This document shows, piece after piece, positions 53,002 to 62,347 of a stretch of DNA of 64,000 nucleotides (its first letter is position 1; the number at the start of each line of letters is the position of its first letter). Made by a program: the position numbers and the translations under genes. Source of the stretch: Kineothrix alysoides (GTDB taxonomy: Bacteria > Bacillota > Clostridia > Lachnospirales > Lachnospiraceae); NCBI RefSeq assembly GCF_000732725.1, contig NZ_JPNB01000002.1, forward strand, positions 1,674,001-1,738,000, given 5' to 3'. Under the pieces are notes generated by a model. It had not been told where the DNA came from and did not search any database. It saw only the letters and a program-made list of their open reading frames with translations.

Positions 53002-53775
53002 ATGGAATTGCAGATGTTGGTTTCCGCAGTGAATCAGGAAGTCCTGACACTGGCAGAGAAAATGAATATAGAAACGGAGGCTGTCGTCATCAATCAGTGC
53101 GAAAGCTTCTCCTATGACGAATACCGGCATAAGGGGCATCGGGTGCGCTGCTACAGCTTGAAGGAAAGAGGGGTAGGGCTAAGCAGAAACACGGCTCTTA
53201 TGCGTGCTGACGGAGATATTTGCATTTTTGCAGATGAAGATATTGTATACGATACAGGATATGCGAAAAAAGTAGAAAAAGAATTCCAGGAGAGGAAGGA
53301 CGCAGATCTTATTTTGTTCAATGTAAAGGTGGCTCCGGCGAGGAGAACCTATTGGAATGAAAAGGAGAAAAGGATCCGCTGGTATAATTATGGAAGATAT
53401 CCGGCATACAGCATTGCAGCGAGGCGCTCTGCGCTCCATAGTGCGAATGTGAGCTTTTCTCTTCTCTTCGGAGGGGGAGCCATATACAGTAACGGAGAAG
53501 ACAGCCTTTTTCTAAGGGATTGCTTAAAGGCCGGACTTCGCATCTATGCCTCTCCTGTAGTGATAGGAGAAGAGATAGAGAGAAAGTCCACGTGGTTTTA
53601 TGGCTATAACGAGAAGTTTTTTAAGGATAGAGGCGTATTATACCGCTATTTATACGGGAGGGTGGCAATTCCTTTTTCACTGCGGTTTCTTCTGGCGCAT
53701 AAAAAGGAAATGTGTAAGGAAATTGGCTGGAAGCAGGCGTATAAGTGGATGCGGGAAGGGGTTCGCGGATTATGA
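53002..53775 (+). CDS. GT2-like glycosyltransferase
   Basis: A 257-residue protein of a family-2-like group recognised by MELQMLVSAVNQE, INQCESFSYDEY, ERGVGLSRNTALMRADGDIC IFADEDIVY and the GEDSLFLRDCLKAGL block. The FADEDI segment replaces the usual DxD. The ATG at 53002 with GGAG is preferred to that at 52966, which overlaps the previous gene and lacks a ribosome site. Its stop overlaps the next start (ATGA). Confidence 0.78.
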   Translation: MELQMLVSAVNQEVLTLAEKMNIETEAVVINQCESFSYDEYRHKGHRVRCYSLKERGVGLSRNTALMRADGDICIFADEDIVYDTGYAKKVEKEFQERKDADLILFNVKVAPARRTYWNEKEKRIRWYNYGRYPAYSIAARRSALHSANVSFSLLFGGGAIYSNGEDSLFLRDCLKAGLRIYASPVVIGEEIERKSTWFYGYNEKFFKDRGVLYRYLYGRVAIPFSLRFLLAHKKEMCKEIGWKQAYKWMREGVRGL

Positions 53776-54920
53776 TTTTATATATAGTGATTACGGCGGT
53801 TACCATACTGCTTGCAGGAGCGGTGCGGATCATGCCAAATGGCATAAATCATTGTTTGGGAAATTCACCTTATAATCTCTCGAACAAAAAATGGAGCAGG
53901 CAGCAGGCTTTGAACGGGCTGTGCCTGTTTTCTATTTTTATCATCTTATTTGGAGTGTCCGCATGCAGGTTGAATGTAGGCAACGATTACGCTAAGTATG
54001 TGGAGTTCATGCATCTGATTGCAGTAGGGGCATATGATTATGTACCTACGGAGGCGGGATTTAACGCATTGGTAACGGTGCTGTACGCTGTTTCAGGTTA
54101 TGAGAATTTCCTATTGGTATTTGCCGTATTCGCATTTTTTACGATTCTTTTCTTTCTGAAGGCCATGTACGAGCAAAGCGACAGCTTCGGCTTCAGCTTT
54201 TTTTTATTCATGGCATTCGGCTTTTATTTTCATACGTTTAATACGGTGCGCTATTATTTTGCGCTTGCTCTGGCCTTGTATTCCATAAAGTATGTACTGA
54301 AAAAGGAATGGGGAAAGTTTATTCTGCTTGTTCTTTTAGGAGCAACCTTCCATAAATCTTTACTGGTAATCATACCTTTATATTTTCTTGCCACACTTCC
54401 TTGGAAAAAGTGGCAGCTTGCGTTAATGGCGGTGTTTTGCAGCACCTTTTTCTTCCTGCAGGATTTTTATTTAAAGGCGGTGGTATTTCTCTATCCTTCT
54501 TATGAGGATACGGAATATTTGGAGGGCGGTGTAAGCTGGTTTAATATACTCCGATGTACAGGAGTGCTCGTCTTAGCTTTGCTGTATTATAAGGATGCGG
54601 TAAAAGACAGCAAACGGAACCGTTTTTATTTCTATTGTAATCTGGGAGCTTTGGTATTGTATGTGTGTTGCTCCTTCCTGCCTATTATAACGAGAATCGG
54701 ATATTATCTGAACATAACACAGATTCTCTTCCTTCCTGCCATTGTGAGCAGGATACCGGATAAGAGGCAGAAGCAATTTTTTACTGCGGCGATTGTGTTG
54801 GCAGCGGTGGGATACTTTGCGATTTATTTGATGAGGGCGGGGAATGACGGCATCCGGGTGCTGCCGTACCAGACGTTTATGTTTCACGATATGGTGCCGA
54901 TTCTATCGGATATGAATTAA
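53772..54920 (+). CDS. EpsG-family membrane protein, probable polysaccharide polymerase
   Basis: A 382-residue protein with about ten helices. The EpsG features are an N-terminal helix, FGVSACRLNVGNDYAKYVEF (R..GnDY), GFNALVTVLYAVSGYENFLL and FNTVRYYFALALALYSIKYV. It is likely the Wzy-type polymerase of this cluster. It overlaps the upstream gene by four bases. Confidence 0.85.
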   Translation: MILYIVITAVTILLAGAVRIMPNGINHCLGNSPYNLSNKKWSRQQALNGLCLFSIFIILFGVSACRLNVGNDYAKYVEFMHLIAVGAYDYVPTEAGFNALVTVLYAVSGYENFLLVFAVFAFFTILFFLKAMYEQSDSFGFSFFLFMAFGFYFHTFNTVRYYFALALALYSIKYVLKKEWGKFILLVLLGATFHKSLLVIIPLYFLATLPWKKWQLALMAVFCSTFFFLQDFYLKAVVFLYPSYEDTEYLEGGVSWFNILRCTGVLVLALLYYKDAVKDSKRNRFYFYCNLGALVLYVCCSFLPIITRIGYYLNITQILFLPAIVSRIPDKRQKQFFTAAIVLAAVGYFAIYLMRAGNDGIRVLPYQTFMFHDMVPILSDMN

Positions 54921-54930
54921 AGGAGAGTTT

Positions 54931-55731
54931 ATGGGACAGATAAAGTTCAGCATCGTAGTGGTCTGCCTGAACGAAGGCGAAAGGCTGAAAGCGGCAATTG
55001 AAAATATTCAGCAGCAAACATACGGCGGCTATGAAATAATCATAAAGGACGGACTTTCTAATGACGGTTCGGTAGAGGCGCTTCCTGCGGATGAGAGGAT
55101 AAGGGTGTATCGCCGGAGGGATACGGGGATATACGATGCGATGAACCAGGCAATAGAGGAAGTAAAGGGAGATTATGTTTATTTTTTAAATTGCGGAGAC
55201 TCTTTTTACAGCGAGGATGTGCTTCGAAAAGTTGCAGAGCAAATAGAAGAATATCAAGGACGGAAAAATGTCATTTTTTATGGTGATATCAAGGAAAAGA
55301 TAACCGGAGAAAGGGTAAGTTCCAACCCCTGTATGAACGCCTTCGGGTGTTATAGAAATGTGCCCTGCCATCAAGCCTGTTTCTATTCGGCGGAGCTTAT
55401 GAGACAAAAGGGATTTGATTTAAAATATCTTGTAAGGGCGGATTATGAGCATTTCCTCTGGTGCTTTTTTGAAGGGAAAGCCGATACGGTATATATGCCG
55501 ATATTGATTGCTGATTATGAGGGCGGCGGCTTTTCCGAGACGAAGGAAAATAGAAAGAGATCCGAGATAGAGCATAGGGAAATTGTAAAAAAATATATGT
55601 CGGATGGGCAGATACTAAAATACCGCACCTTAATGATACTATCTCTCGCTTCACTTAGAACGTGGATTTCCCGAAATAAAGTGACGGCTCATATATATAA
55701 CAAGTTAAAAGCGCTTGTATACAAGCGATAG
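54931..55731 (+). CDS. GT2 family glycosyltransferase (WcaA-like)
   Basis: A 266-residue GT-A enzyme: FSIVVVCLNEGERLKAAIEN, EIIIKDGLSNDGS, RRRDTGIYDAMNQAIEEVKG and YFLNCGDSFYSEDVL, the pattern of colanic-acid-type transferases. Ten bp after the EpsG-like gene with an AAAGGAG ribosome site. Confidence 0.87.
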   Translation: MGQIKFSIVVVCLNEGERLKAAIENIQQQTYGGYEIIIKDGLSNDGSVEALPADERIRVYRRRDTGIYDAMNQAIEEVKGDYVYFLNCGDSFYSEDVLRKVAEQIEEYQGRKNVIFYGDIKEKITGERVSSNPCMNAFGCYRNVPCHQACFYSAELMRQKGFDLKYLVRADYEHFLWCFFEGKADTVYMPILIADYEGGGFSETKENRKRSEIEHREIVKKYMSDGQILKYRTLMILSLASLRTWISRNKVTAHIYNKLKALVYKR

Positions 55732-55836
55732 GAACAACCGGTGCATGATAAAGCTTTATGCGAAATCCGCCGCAGACATGAGGATAAGTGTGAAAAGAAA
55801 TTTTGTGCCATCGATGGCGGTATGCGGGAAAGGAGC

Positions 55837-57132
55837 ATGAATATAAAGATGAGGATATTATGGCTATGTAATATTATGCTTCCGGCTATTGCAGAAAGTC
55901 TGGAGCTTCCCTACAGCAATAGGGAAGGCTGGCTGACCGGAATTTATGAGCGTATGAGCAAGGATGATAGGAAGCAGGTTGAATTGGGGATTTGTTTTCC
56001 GGTGGAAAGACTGGAAGGTAAACTCAAGGAACAAGACGGGCGGTGGATGCTTGGAAGTACGGTTTGCTACGCCTTTGAGGAGAATCTTAACTCACCGGAA
56101 AAATACGATGAGAGCATGGAGGCACGTTTTTCGGATATTCTGAAGGATTTTGTCCCCGATGTGGTTCATATTTTTGGAACGGAGTTTCCGCATACGCTGG
56201 CTATGACAAGAGCCTTCGGACGGCCGGAGAGGATACTGATAGGGATACAAGGGCTTTGTTTCGCCTGCGCTGACGCTTATATGGCAGACCTTCCGGAATA
56301 CGTACAGAGGAGAAGGACTTTCCGTGATTGGATAAAAAAAGACGGAATAATTGAACAGCAGGAGAAGTTCAGGCTGCGGGGAGAACATGAGAAACAGGCT
56401 ATTAGAAATGCCGGGAATATTACCGGACGAACTGTATTCGACAGAGAAGAAACGAAAAAAATCAATGCCCATGCAAAATATTATCATATGAACGAGACGA
56501 TGCGATACAATTTTTATGATGGAAAATGGAAAATGGAAGAGAGCGTGCCTCACAGCATTTTTCTAAGTCAGGGGGATTATCCCCTAAAGGGCTTTCATTA
56601 TGTGCTTCTGGCTATGCCGAAGATTCTTTCCGAATATCCGGATGCTATCGTCTATGTGGCAGGGAACAGTATTATCGCTGACGGGACGATGAAAGACCGG
56701 ATAAAAATTTCCTCTTATGGAAAATATTTAAAGAGGCTGATACGCGAATACGGTCTAAAGGATAAGGTGAAGATACTTGGCAAGCTTTCAGCAGAGGAGA
56801 TGAAGAGGCAATTTTTAAAAAGCAGCCTATTCATTTGCCCGTCTTCTCTGGAGAATTCCCCCAATTCCATAGGAGAGGCTATGCTTTTAGGAGTACCTGC
56901 GGTGGCAGCGCGGACGGGAGGCATTCCCGGCATGCTCGGAGACGGCACCGAAGGACTTCTTTACGATGCAGGCAATGTGGATAAGCTGGCAGAAGCGGTG
57001 ATCAAGGTGTGGATGAATCCGGAGGAAGCAGAGAAAAGAGCAGAAGCAGCAAGAAAAAGGGCGTATAGAACTCATAACGGAGATGCCAATTACGAAAGGC
57101 TTTTGGAAGTATATAGGGAGATTTGCGAATGA
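55837..57132 (+). CDS. GT4 family glycosyltransferase
   Basis: A 431-residue GT-B enzyme. The C-terminal donor domain shows SQGDYPLKGFHYVLLAMPKI, VAGNSII, VKILGKLSAEEMKRQFLKSS and SSLENSPNSIGEAMLLGVPA with VAARTGGIPGM; the acceptor domain starts MRILWLCNIMLPAIAESL. The frame is open from 55741 but the stretch before 55837 has no family likeness. The ATG at 55837 lies just one base after AAGGAG and the ATG at 55849 is 13 bases from it, so the exact start is uncertain. It overlaps the next gene (ATGA). Confidence 0.85.
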   Translation: MNIKMRILWLCNIMLPAIAESLELPYSNREGWLTGIYERMSKDDRKQVELGICFPVERLEGKLKEQDGRWMLGSTVCYAFEENLNSPEKYDESMEARFSDILKDFVPDVVHIFGTEFPHTLAMTRAFGRPERILIGIQGLCFACADAYMADLPEYVQRRRTFRDWIKKDGIIEQQEKFRLRGEHEKQAIRNAGNITGRTVFDREETKKINAHAKYYHMNETMRYNFYDGKWKMEESVPHSIFLSQGDYPLKGFHYVLLAMPKILSEYPDAIVYVAGNSIIADGTMKDRIKISSYGKYLKRLIREYGLKDKVKILGKLSAEEMKRQFLKSSLFICPSSLENSPNSIGEAMLLGVPAVAARTGGIPGMLGDGTEGLLYDAGNVDKLAEAVIKVWMNPEEAEKRAEAARKRAYRTHNGDANYERLLEVYREICE

Positions 57133-58313
57133 CGGTTACCTTTGTATCCAATTACATCAATCATCATCAGATTCCTTTTTCGAACGCATGCTATAAGGAA
57201 CTGGGAGAAGGCTATCATTTTATACAGACCGAGCCCATGGAAACGGAGCGTGTTGCAATGGGATGGAGCGTGGAGTTGCATAAGCTGCCCTACGTGCTCT
57301 GCTTGTATGAGCAGGAGGAGGAGTGTCGCAGGCTGATCATGGAGAGCGATATCGTTATTTTCGGCTGGACCGGACGGGAGGATATTGTGGAAGAACGCTT
57401 GCGCGGGGGAAAGCCGGTCATACGGGTGAGCGAAAGGCTGTATCGGGAAGGTCAGTGGAAAGCTGTTTCGCCGAGAGGGCTGGTACAGAAATATAAGGAG
57501 CATACGAAATACCGGAAGGCACCGGTATGCCTCTTGTGTGCGGGAGCTTATGTGGCTTCGGACTTTCATATCGTAAGGGCTTATCCGGATAAAATGTTCC
57601 GATTCGGTTATTTCCCTGAGACTGTTCGATATGCCGAGGGAGAGCTTGAGGGCTTGAAGGGCAGCTCGGAGAGAATCGATATGATATGGGCGGGGCGGTT
57701 TATACCGTTAAAACACCCGGAATTTGTGGTAAAGCTCGCGAAGGAGCTGCGGGAAGAAATATCGGATTTCCATATTCATATGGTGGGAAGCGGCGAATTG
57801 GAAGAGGAAGTGAAGCGGTCGGTAAAGGGGGAAGGTCTGGACGAATACTTTACCTTCTACGGCTATACGGAACCGAAAGCGGTTAGAAAAGTTATGGAAA
57901 AATGCCAAATCCATCTGTTTACCAGCAATTATCTGGAGGGGTGGGGAGCGGTTGTGAACGAGGCCATGAACAGCGGCTGTGCCGTAGTAGCTAATGTGGA
58001 AGCGGGAGCGGTTCCGTTTTTGATAAAACACGGAGAAAATGGTCTGGTGTATAAAAACGGCTCTTATGAGGATTTTTCCATGCAAGTCAGGAAGCTGGTA
58101 AAAGAACCTGAGCTTACCAAAAGGCTTGGAAAAGAAGCTTACCGTACAATTATTGGTAAGTGGAATGCGGAATATGCGGCAAAGGAGTTGCTTCGCTTTT
58201 GCGGGGATTTAAAGGACGGGAAGGTGATTCCGGCAAAAGAGGGACCGTTAAGTCCGGCACCTGTTATTGCGCCGAGGCGGATGTATGAAAGAGTGGCCGG
58301 ACACCAAGTGTAG
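57129..58313 (+). CDS. GT4 family glycosyltransferase
   Basis: A 394-residue GT-B enzyme beginning MTVTFVSNYINHHQIPFSNA. The donor domain has IDMIWAGRFIPLKHPEFVVK, IHMVGSGELEEEV, FTFYGYTEPKAVRKVMEKCQ and SNYLEGWGAVVNEAMNSGCA. Start overlaps the previous stop by four bases. Sugar specificity unknown. Confidence 0.87.
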   Translation: MTVTFVSNYINHHQIPFSNACYKELGEGYHFIQTEPMETERVAMGWSVELHKLPYVLCLYEQEEECRRLIMESDIVIFGWTGREDIVEERLRGGKPVIRVSERLYREGQWKAVSPRGLVQKYKEHTKYRKAPVCLLCAGAYVASDFHIVRAYPDKMFRFGYFPETVRYAEGELEGLKGSSERIDMIWAGRFIPLKHPEFVVKLAKELREEISDFHIHMVGSGELEEEVKRSVKGEGLDEYFTFYGYTEPKAVRKVMEKCQIHLFTSNYLEGWGAVVNEAMNSGCAVVANVEAGAVPFLIKHGENGLVYKNGSYEDFSMQVRKLVKEPELTKRLGKEAYRTIIGKWNAEYAAKELLRFCGDLKDGKVIPAKEGPLSPAPVIAPRRMYERVAGHQV

Positions 58314-58330
58314 GAAGCAGGGATAAGAGC

Positions 58331-59344
58331 ATGAGGAATGAAATGAATATGGAGAAAACGGAGCAGAGGCTAATCAGCGTTATCGTTCCCGTTTATAATA
58401 TTATAGATTATTTGCCGCGGTGCGTAGAGTCCATATGCAGGCAGACATACTCTGACTTGGAGATCATATTGGTGGACGATGGGTCAAATGACGGAACGGA
58501 GCGGCTGGTAGATGAGCTTGCAGGTAAGGACGAAAGAATCAGGGTGTTCCATAAGGAAAACGGAGGCTCTTCTTCTGCCCGGAATCTGGGAATCAGTGAA
58601 GCGAGGGGAAGCTGGCTTGGGTTTGTGGACAGCGATGATTTTATCGATAGCAGAATGTATGAGCGGCTGATGGAATGTGTGGACAAATATGGGGTTCGCA
58701 TGGCGCAGACCTCCAGGGATGAAATCGATGAGAATGGACGGAGACTTCCTGACGTATGCAAACCGCCTGAAGCGGCGTATATATGCGAATCGGAAAGGTT
58801 CTTGCGGGAGCTGCTGCTGCATAGGGGAGACAGCTCTTTTTGTACGAAGCTGACGGATAGGAGGCTGTTTGAAGGCCGCTGTTTTCCCGAGGGAGTATTA
58901 AATGAGGATTTTCACCTTCTCGTAAATATGCTGGAGGAGGCGGGAGGCATCGCTGTGATTCCACAGCAGTGTTATCATGTGTTTTATCGTGTCGGAAGCA
59001 ATACGAGAAAGAAAACGAAGGATGAGTTTTCAAGGGTATTTATCGATATTGTGAACAATGCGGATATGGTTGAAGAACTGGTGAAGGAAAAGTATCCGGC
59101 GTTAAAAAAAGAAGCAGTTCGGTTCGGACTGTATCAAAGATTGGATTATATGCTTCATATTCCGGTTTCCAGGATGTCGGATGAAGATGAATTCTACCGC
59201 TCAGTAAAGAAATATCTGCGGAGACATTCGGCTGATACAACAGGGAATCCTTATCTTACGGCAAAGAACAAGCTTTATCTAATACTTCTTACCATAGCGC
59301 CAAAGACAGTACGCAGGCTTCACCGTTTGAAGATGAGAAGATAA
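58331..59344 (+). CDS. GT2 family glycosyltransferase
   Basis: A 337-residue GT-A enzyme with LISVIVPVYNIIDYLPRCVE, IILVDDGSNDGTERLVDELA, GGSSSARNLGISEARG and FVDSDDFIDSRMYERLME, plus a ~100-residue C-terminal helical part typical of EpsJ/CpsJ-like enzymes. Three in-frame ATGs (58331, 58343, 58349) could be the start; the first is listed. Eighteen bp after the previous gene. Confidence 0.87.
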   Translation: MRNEMNMEKTEQRLISVIVPVYNIIDYLPRCVESICRQTYSDLEIILVDDGSNDGTERLVDELAGKDERIRVFHKENGGSSSARNLGISEARGSWLGFVDSDDFIDSRMYERLMECVDKYGVRMAQTSRDEIDENGRRLPDVCKPPEAAYICESERFLRELLLHRGDSSFCTKLTDRRLFEGRCFPEGVLNEDFHLLVNMLEEAGGIAVIPQQCYHVFYRVGSNTRKKTKDEFSRVFIDIVNNADMVEELVKEKYPALKKEAVRFGLYQRLDYMLHIPVSRMSDEDEFYRSVKKYLRRHSADTTGNPYLTAKNKLYLILLTIAPKTVRRLHRLKMRR

Positions 59345-59424
59345 TGGTAAAGAAAAAGATAAGAAGATAAAAGTAAAAAAGATAAAGCGGAAAATAAGGA
59401 AATAAATACACGGCGGAAATTAAC

Positions 59425-61080
59425 ATGATAGAAAAGAAATGGGATTTTAATAAAAAAAAGACGGTCAGAGATTATGCTTGGCAGCTTGGCATGCTGGTTT
59501 TGCTTTGTCTGCAAGTTCTTCTTGTTCTATACTACGGAGGCAAAAAAGCAGGCTTTCATGAGGATGAATATTATTCCTATTATTCATCCAATCGTACGGC
59601 AGGGCTGTACGAGCCGGATAGGGAATGGTTGGATAAGGATACGTATCGCAATGAGTTCGTCGTACTGGAGGGAGAAGGCTTTAACTACAGTTTGGTAGCG
59701 ACGGTGCAATCTTGGGACGTGCACCCGCCTTTTTTCTATTTTCTCCTGCATACCGCCTGTTCGCTGTTTCCGGGCATATTCAGCAAATGGCTGGGCATTG
59801 GGGTGAACTTATTCGCATATGCTGTTAACTTTTTTCTATTGGCATGGCTGACCTATATGGTAACGGACAGAAATAAAATACTTACCTTTTTAGTCAGCGC
59901 AGCTCATGGGTTCAATGCGGTTATTATTTCCGGGGTACTTTTTATAAGGATGTATGAATGGCTGACGCTATTCGTGCTGCTTCTCGCCTGTCTGCATGTA
60001 CGGGCAATGATTACAGAACACTCGATGAGAAAGGGGGATTTGAGTTTCCACAAATTCCTTTTGCCTCTTATGTTTGTAAATTATCTGGGATTTCTGACAC
60101 AATATTATTATATTATTTTCTTGTTTTTCATGGCGGCAGGCTTTTGTCTGTGGCTTCTGTGGCGGGATAAAAATCTGTGGAATTGTTTTCGGTATGGACT
60201 TAGCTGCGCCGTCTCCATAGGGATGGCTGTTATAAGCTATCCGGCCTCTCTGGCGCATATTTTCAGAGGCTATCGGGGAACCGGAGCTGCGGCAGAATTT
60301 CTGGACGGGGCGAATACGGCGGACCGGTTTCGTTTTTTTGGCAGTCTGATGGATGAATATGTTTTTGACGGACATTTCCTGCTGCTTCTTGCGCTGATTT
60401 TTGTTATGACAATCGTGCTTTTTATCCGGAAGAAAAAGAATTCCGAGGTGAAAACGTTTGTGATAGAAGGAGATTATAAGACATATTTTCTGTTGCTCTT
60501 TGCGGTCTTCGGTTATTTTTTTACAGTTTCCAAAACGGCGCTCTTGCTTTATGAGACATCTAACCGCTATGAGCTTCCTGTATATGGGATATGCATGCTG
60601 CTGACCATCGCGGCGGTATATACGTTATCAGGAAGAATCTTCCGCGCACTGTTCATTAACGAGAGGCTTAGAAGGGCCGGCATTGCATTTCTTTTCTTTC
60701 TGTTTTTGGCACAGGATGTTCATGAGCTTGTAACAGGCAAGGTACTGTTTCTCTATGAAGAAGATAGAGACAGGGTGGAATATGCTAAGGAAAATGCCCA
60801 TGCTCCGGTAGTGATTCTATATAATGCGGCTACCCCCTATCATGTCTGGTGGTGCTCCGATGAGCTGTTAGAATATGATGGTGCATATTTTATGAGTGAA
60901 GATAATCAGGAGGAGATTACCGATAGAATCGTATGCGGCAGCCATAAGTTGATTGTATACGCGGCGGATGGAGATACTAAGGAGGAAAGTCTTGCACTGA
61001 TTCTTAGAAGCAATCCGGAGCTTGAAGGCTACCGGATGGTAGGACAGAAATCCCTTTGGAGTGTGTATGAATTCGAGTAA
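59425..61080 (+). CDS. GT-C-like polytopic glycosyltransferase
   Basis: A 551-residue membrane protein with about 11 helices. After the first helix comes an acidic loop (KKAGFHEDEYYSYYSS) and then SWDVHPPFFYFLLHTACSLF, the arrangement of GT39/RgtA-like enzymes that use polyprenyl-phosphate sugars outside the membrane. The C-terminal ~100 residues are soluble. It could use the lipid-linked sugar made by the GtrB-like enzyme at 48671 to decorate the polymer; that pairing is inference. Confidence 0.72.
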   Translation: MIEKKWDFNKKKTVRDYAWQLGMLVLLCLQVLLVLYYGGKKAGFHEDEYYSYYSSNRTAGLYEPDREWLDKDTYRNEFVVLEGEGFNYSLVATVQSWDVHPPFFYFLLHTACSLFPGIFSKWLGIGVNLFAYAVNFFLLAWLTYMVTDRNKILTFLVSAAHGFNAVIISGVLFIRMYEWLTLFVLLLACLHVRAMITEHSMRKGDLSFHKFLLPLMFVNYLGFLTQYYYIIFLFFMAAGFCLWLLWRDKNLWNCFRYGLSCAVSIGMAVISYPASLAHIFRGYRGTGAAAEFLDGANTADRFRFFGSLMDEYVFDGHFLLLLALIFVMTIVLFIRKKKNSEVKTFVIEGDYKTYFLLLFAVFGYFFTVSKTALLLYETSNRYELPVYGICMLLTIAAVYTLSGRIFRALFINERLRRAGIAFLFFLFLAQDVHELVTGKVLFLYEEDRDRVEYAKENAHAPVVILYNAATPYHVWWCSDELLEYDGAYFMSEDNQEEITDRIVCGSHKLIVYAADGDTKEESLALILRSNPELEGYRMVGQKSLWSVYEFE

Positions 61081-61127
61081 TGCGTGACTAATAACCTAAT
61101 ACCTAATGCCTTTTGGTGCATTATATA

Positions 61128-61174
61128 TAGTCATGTGATTTGATTTATGGTATAATTCTCTCGAATTATACCAT
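61128..61174 (+). promoter_or_regulatory. Promoter with palindrome over the -10 box, upstream of pseB
   Basis: TAGTCA (61128-61133), a 17-base spacer and TATAAT (61151-61156) with extended TG. The -10 box is inside a perfect 12-bp inverted repeat ATGGTATAATTC/GAATTATACCAT (61147-61158 and 61163-61174). A repressor site or early RNA hairpin is plausible. Confidence 0.5.
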
Positions 61175-61184
61175 TCGTATATTT

Positions 61185-61280
61185 TTAGCGGAATTACACC
61201 GTTGGTGTACTTTGCCCTGAGTGGCTTATATTCCGGGTGTCTTATCCATTGGGAGTTTTATACCTTGGGTGTTTTATACC
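61185..61280. repeat. Diverged 16-bp tandem repeats in the pseB leader
   Basis: Six contiguous 16-base units can be aligned; the last two (TTGGGAGTTTTATACC and TTGGGTGTTTTATACC) differ at one base, the four before them match at roughly 10 of 16 positions. Two short hairpins (TACACC/GGTGTA at 61195-61209 and TTGGGT/ACCCAA at 61265-61283) fall within or at the end. Confidence 0.55.
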
Positions 61281-61309
61281 CAATAATAATAATATTGGAG
61301 GAATTAACT

Positions 61310-62305
61310 ATGCTGAATAATAAAACGATATTGATAACGGGCGGGACGGGCTCTTTTGGAAAATGTTTTACCAAATATGTTCTGGAACACTATGAACCGA
61401 AAAAAATTATCATTTACTCGAGAGATGAATTTAAGCAATACTTGATGGAAAATGAATTCAGGGAATATAAGGACAAGCTTCGCTTTTTTATCGGCGATGT
61501 ACGGGACAGGGAGAGAATGCAAAGAGCCTTTGAAGGGGTAGACTACGTGATTCATGCGGCGGCGCTTAAACAGGTGCCCGCCTGCGAATACAATCCTAAT
61601 GAGGCAATTAAGACAAATATACACGGTGCCCAGAACGTAATTGATGCGGCACTGGACAGCGATGTGAAGAAGGTGGTGGCACTTTCTACGGACAAAGCGG
61701 TGAATCCGGTAAACTTATATGGCGGTACCAAGCTTGTATCCGATAAGCTGTTCGTGGCGGCAAACGCGTATGCAGGTACGAAGGACATCAACTTCTCTAT
61801 CGTAAGATATGGAAACGTGGCGGGAAGCCGCGGCTCTATCATTCCGCTGTTCCACAATATGGTGAAGAATGGCAAAACGGAGCTCCCGATTACGGATTAC
61901 CGTATGACCAGATTCTGGATCAGCCTTAGGGAAGGCGTGGAACTGGTCATCAAGGCACTTGGGGAAGCTACCGGAGGAGAGACTTTCATCAGCAAGATTC
62001 CTTCTTTTAAGATTACGGATTTGGCACAGGCGATGCTTCCGGGCTGTCAGATGCCTGAGGTGGGAATCCGCCCGGGCGAAAAGCTCCACGAAATCATGGT
62101 GACAGTGGAGGATTCCGATACGACTTATGAATATGACAAGCATTTTATCGTTTATCCGCAGGTGATCTGGAACAGCAAGCAGCAGATAAATCTAAATGGC
62201 AAAAAGGTGGCGGAAGGCTTTTCCTACAGTTCGGATAACAACGCGCAGTGGCTGTCAATAGAAGAGATAAAGGAGCTCCTTAAGACCGTAGATTTAGAAA
62301 AATGA
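61310..62305 (+). CDS. pseB: UDP-N-acetylglucosamine 4,6-dehydratase (inverting) PseB
   Basis: A 331-residue SDR enzyme: NAD motif ITGGTGSFG, the PseB-typical IIIYSRDEFKQYLM, IHAAALKQVPACEYNPNEAI and STDKAVNPVNLYGGTKLVSD (the YxxxK is preserved as YGGTK), then RYGNVAGSRGSIIPLF. It catalyses the first step of pseudaminic acid synthesis, giving the 4-keto-6-deoxy-L-AltNAc sugar nucleotide. The ATG at 61310 has GGAGG at good spacing; the frame upstream to 61202 encodes only the repeats. Confidence 0.93.
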   Translation: MLNNKTILITGGTGSFGKCFTKYVLEHYEPKKIIIYSRDEFKQYLMENEFREYKDKLRFFIGDVRDRERMQRAFEGVDYVIHAAALKQVPACEYNPNEAIKTNIHGAQNVIDAALDSDVKKVVALSTDKAVNPVNLYGGTKLVSDKLFVAANAYAGTKDINFSIVRYGNVAGSRGSIIPLFHNMVKNGKTELPITDYRMTRFWISLREGVELVIKALGEATGGETFISKIPSFKITDLAQAMLPGCQMPEVGIRPGEKLHEIMVTVEDSDTTYEYDKHFIVYPQVIWNSKQQINLNGKKVAEGFSYSSDNNAQWLSIEEIKELLKTVDLEK

Positions 62306-62347
62306 GAAAGTACCGGATTTCGGAACCGGAAAGGGTATGAGAAAGAT

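Noticed and set aside
61202-61309. N-terminal extension of PseB by 36 residues
   Set aside because: The extension encodes only the 16-bp tandem repeats, and the GGAGG ribosome site serves the ATG at 61310.
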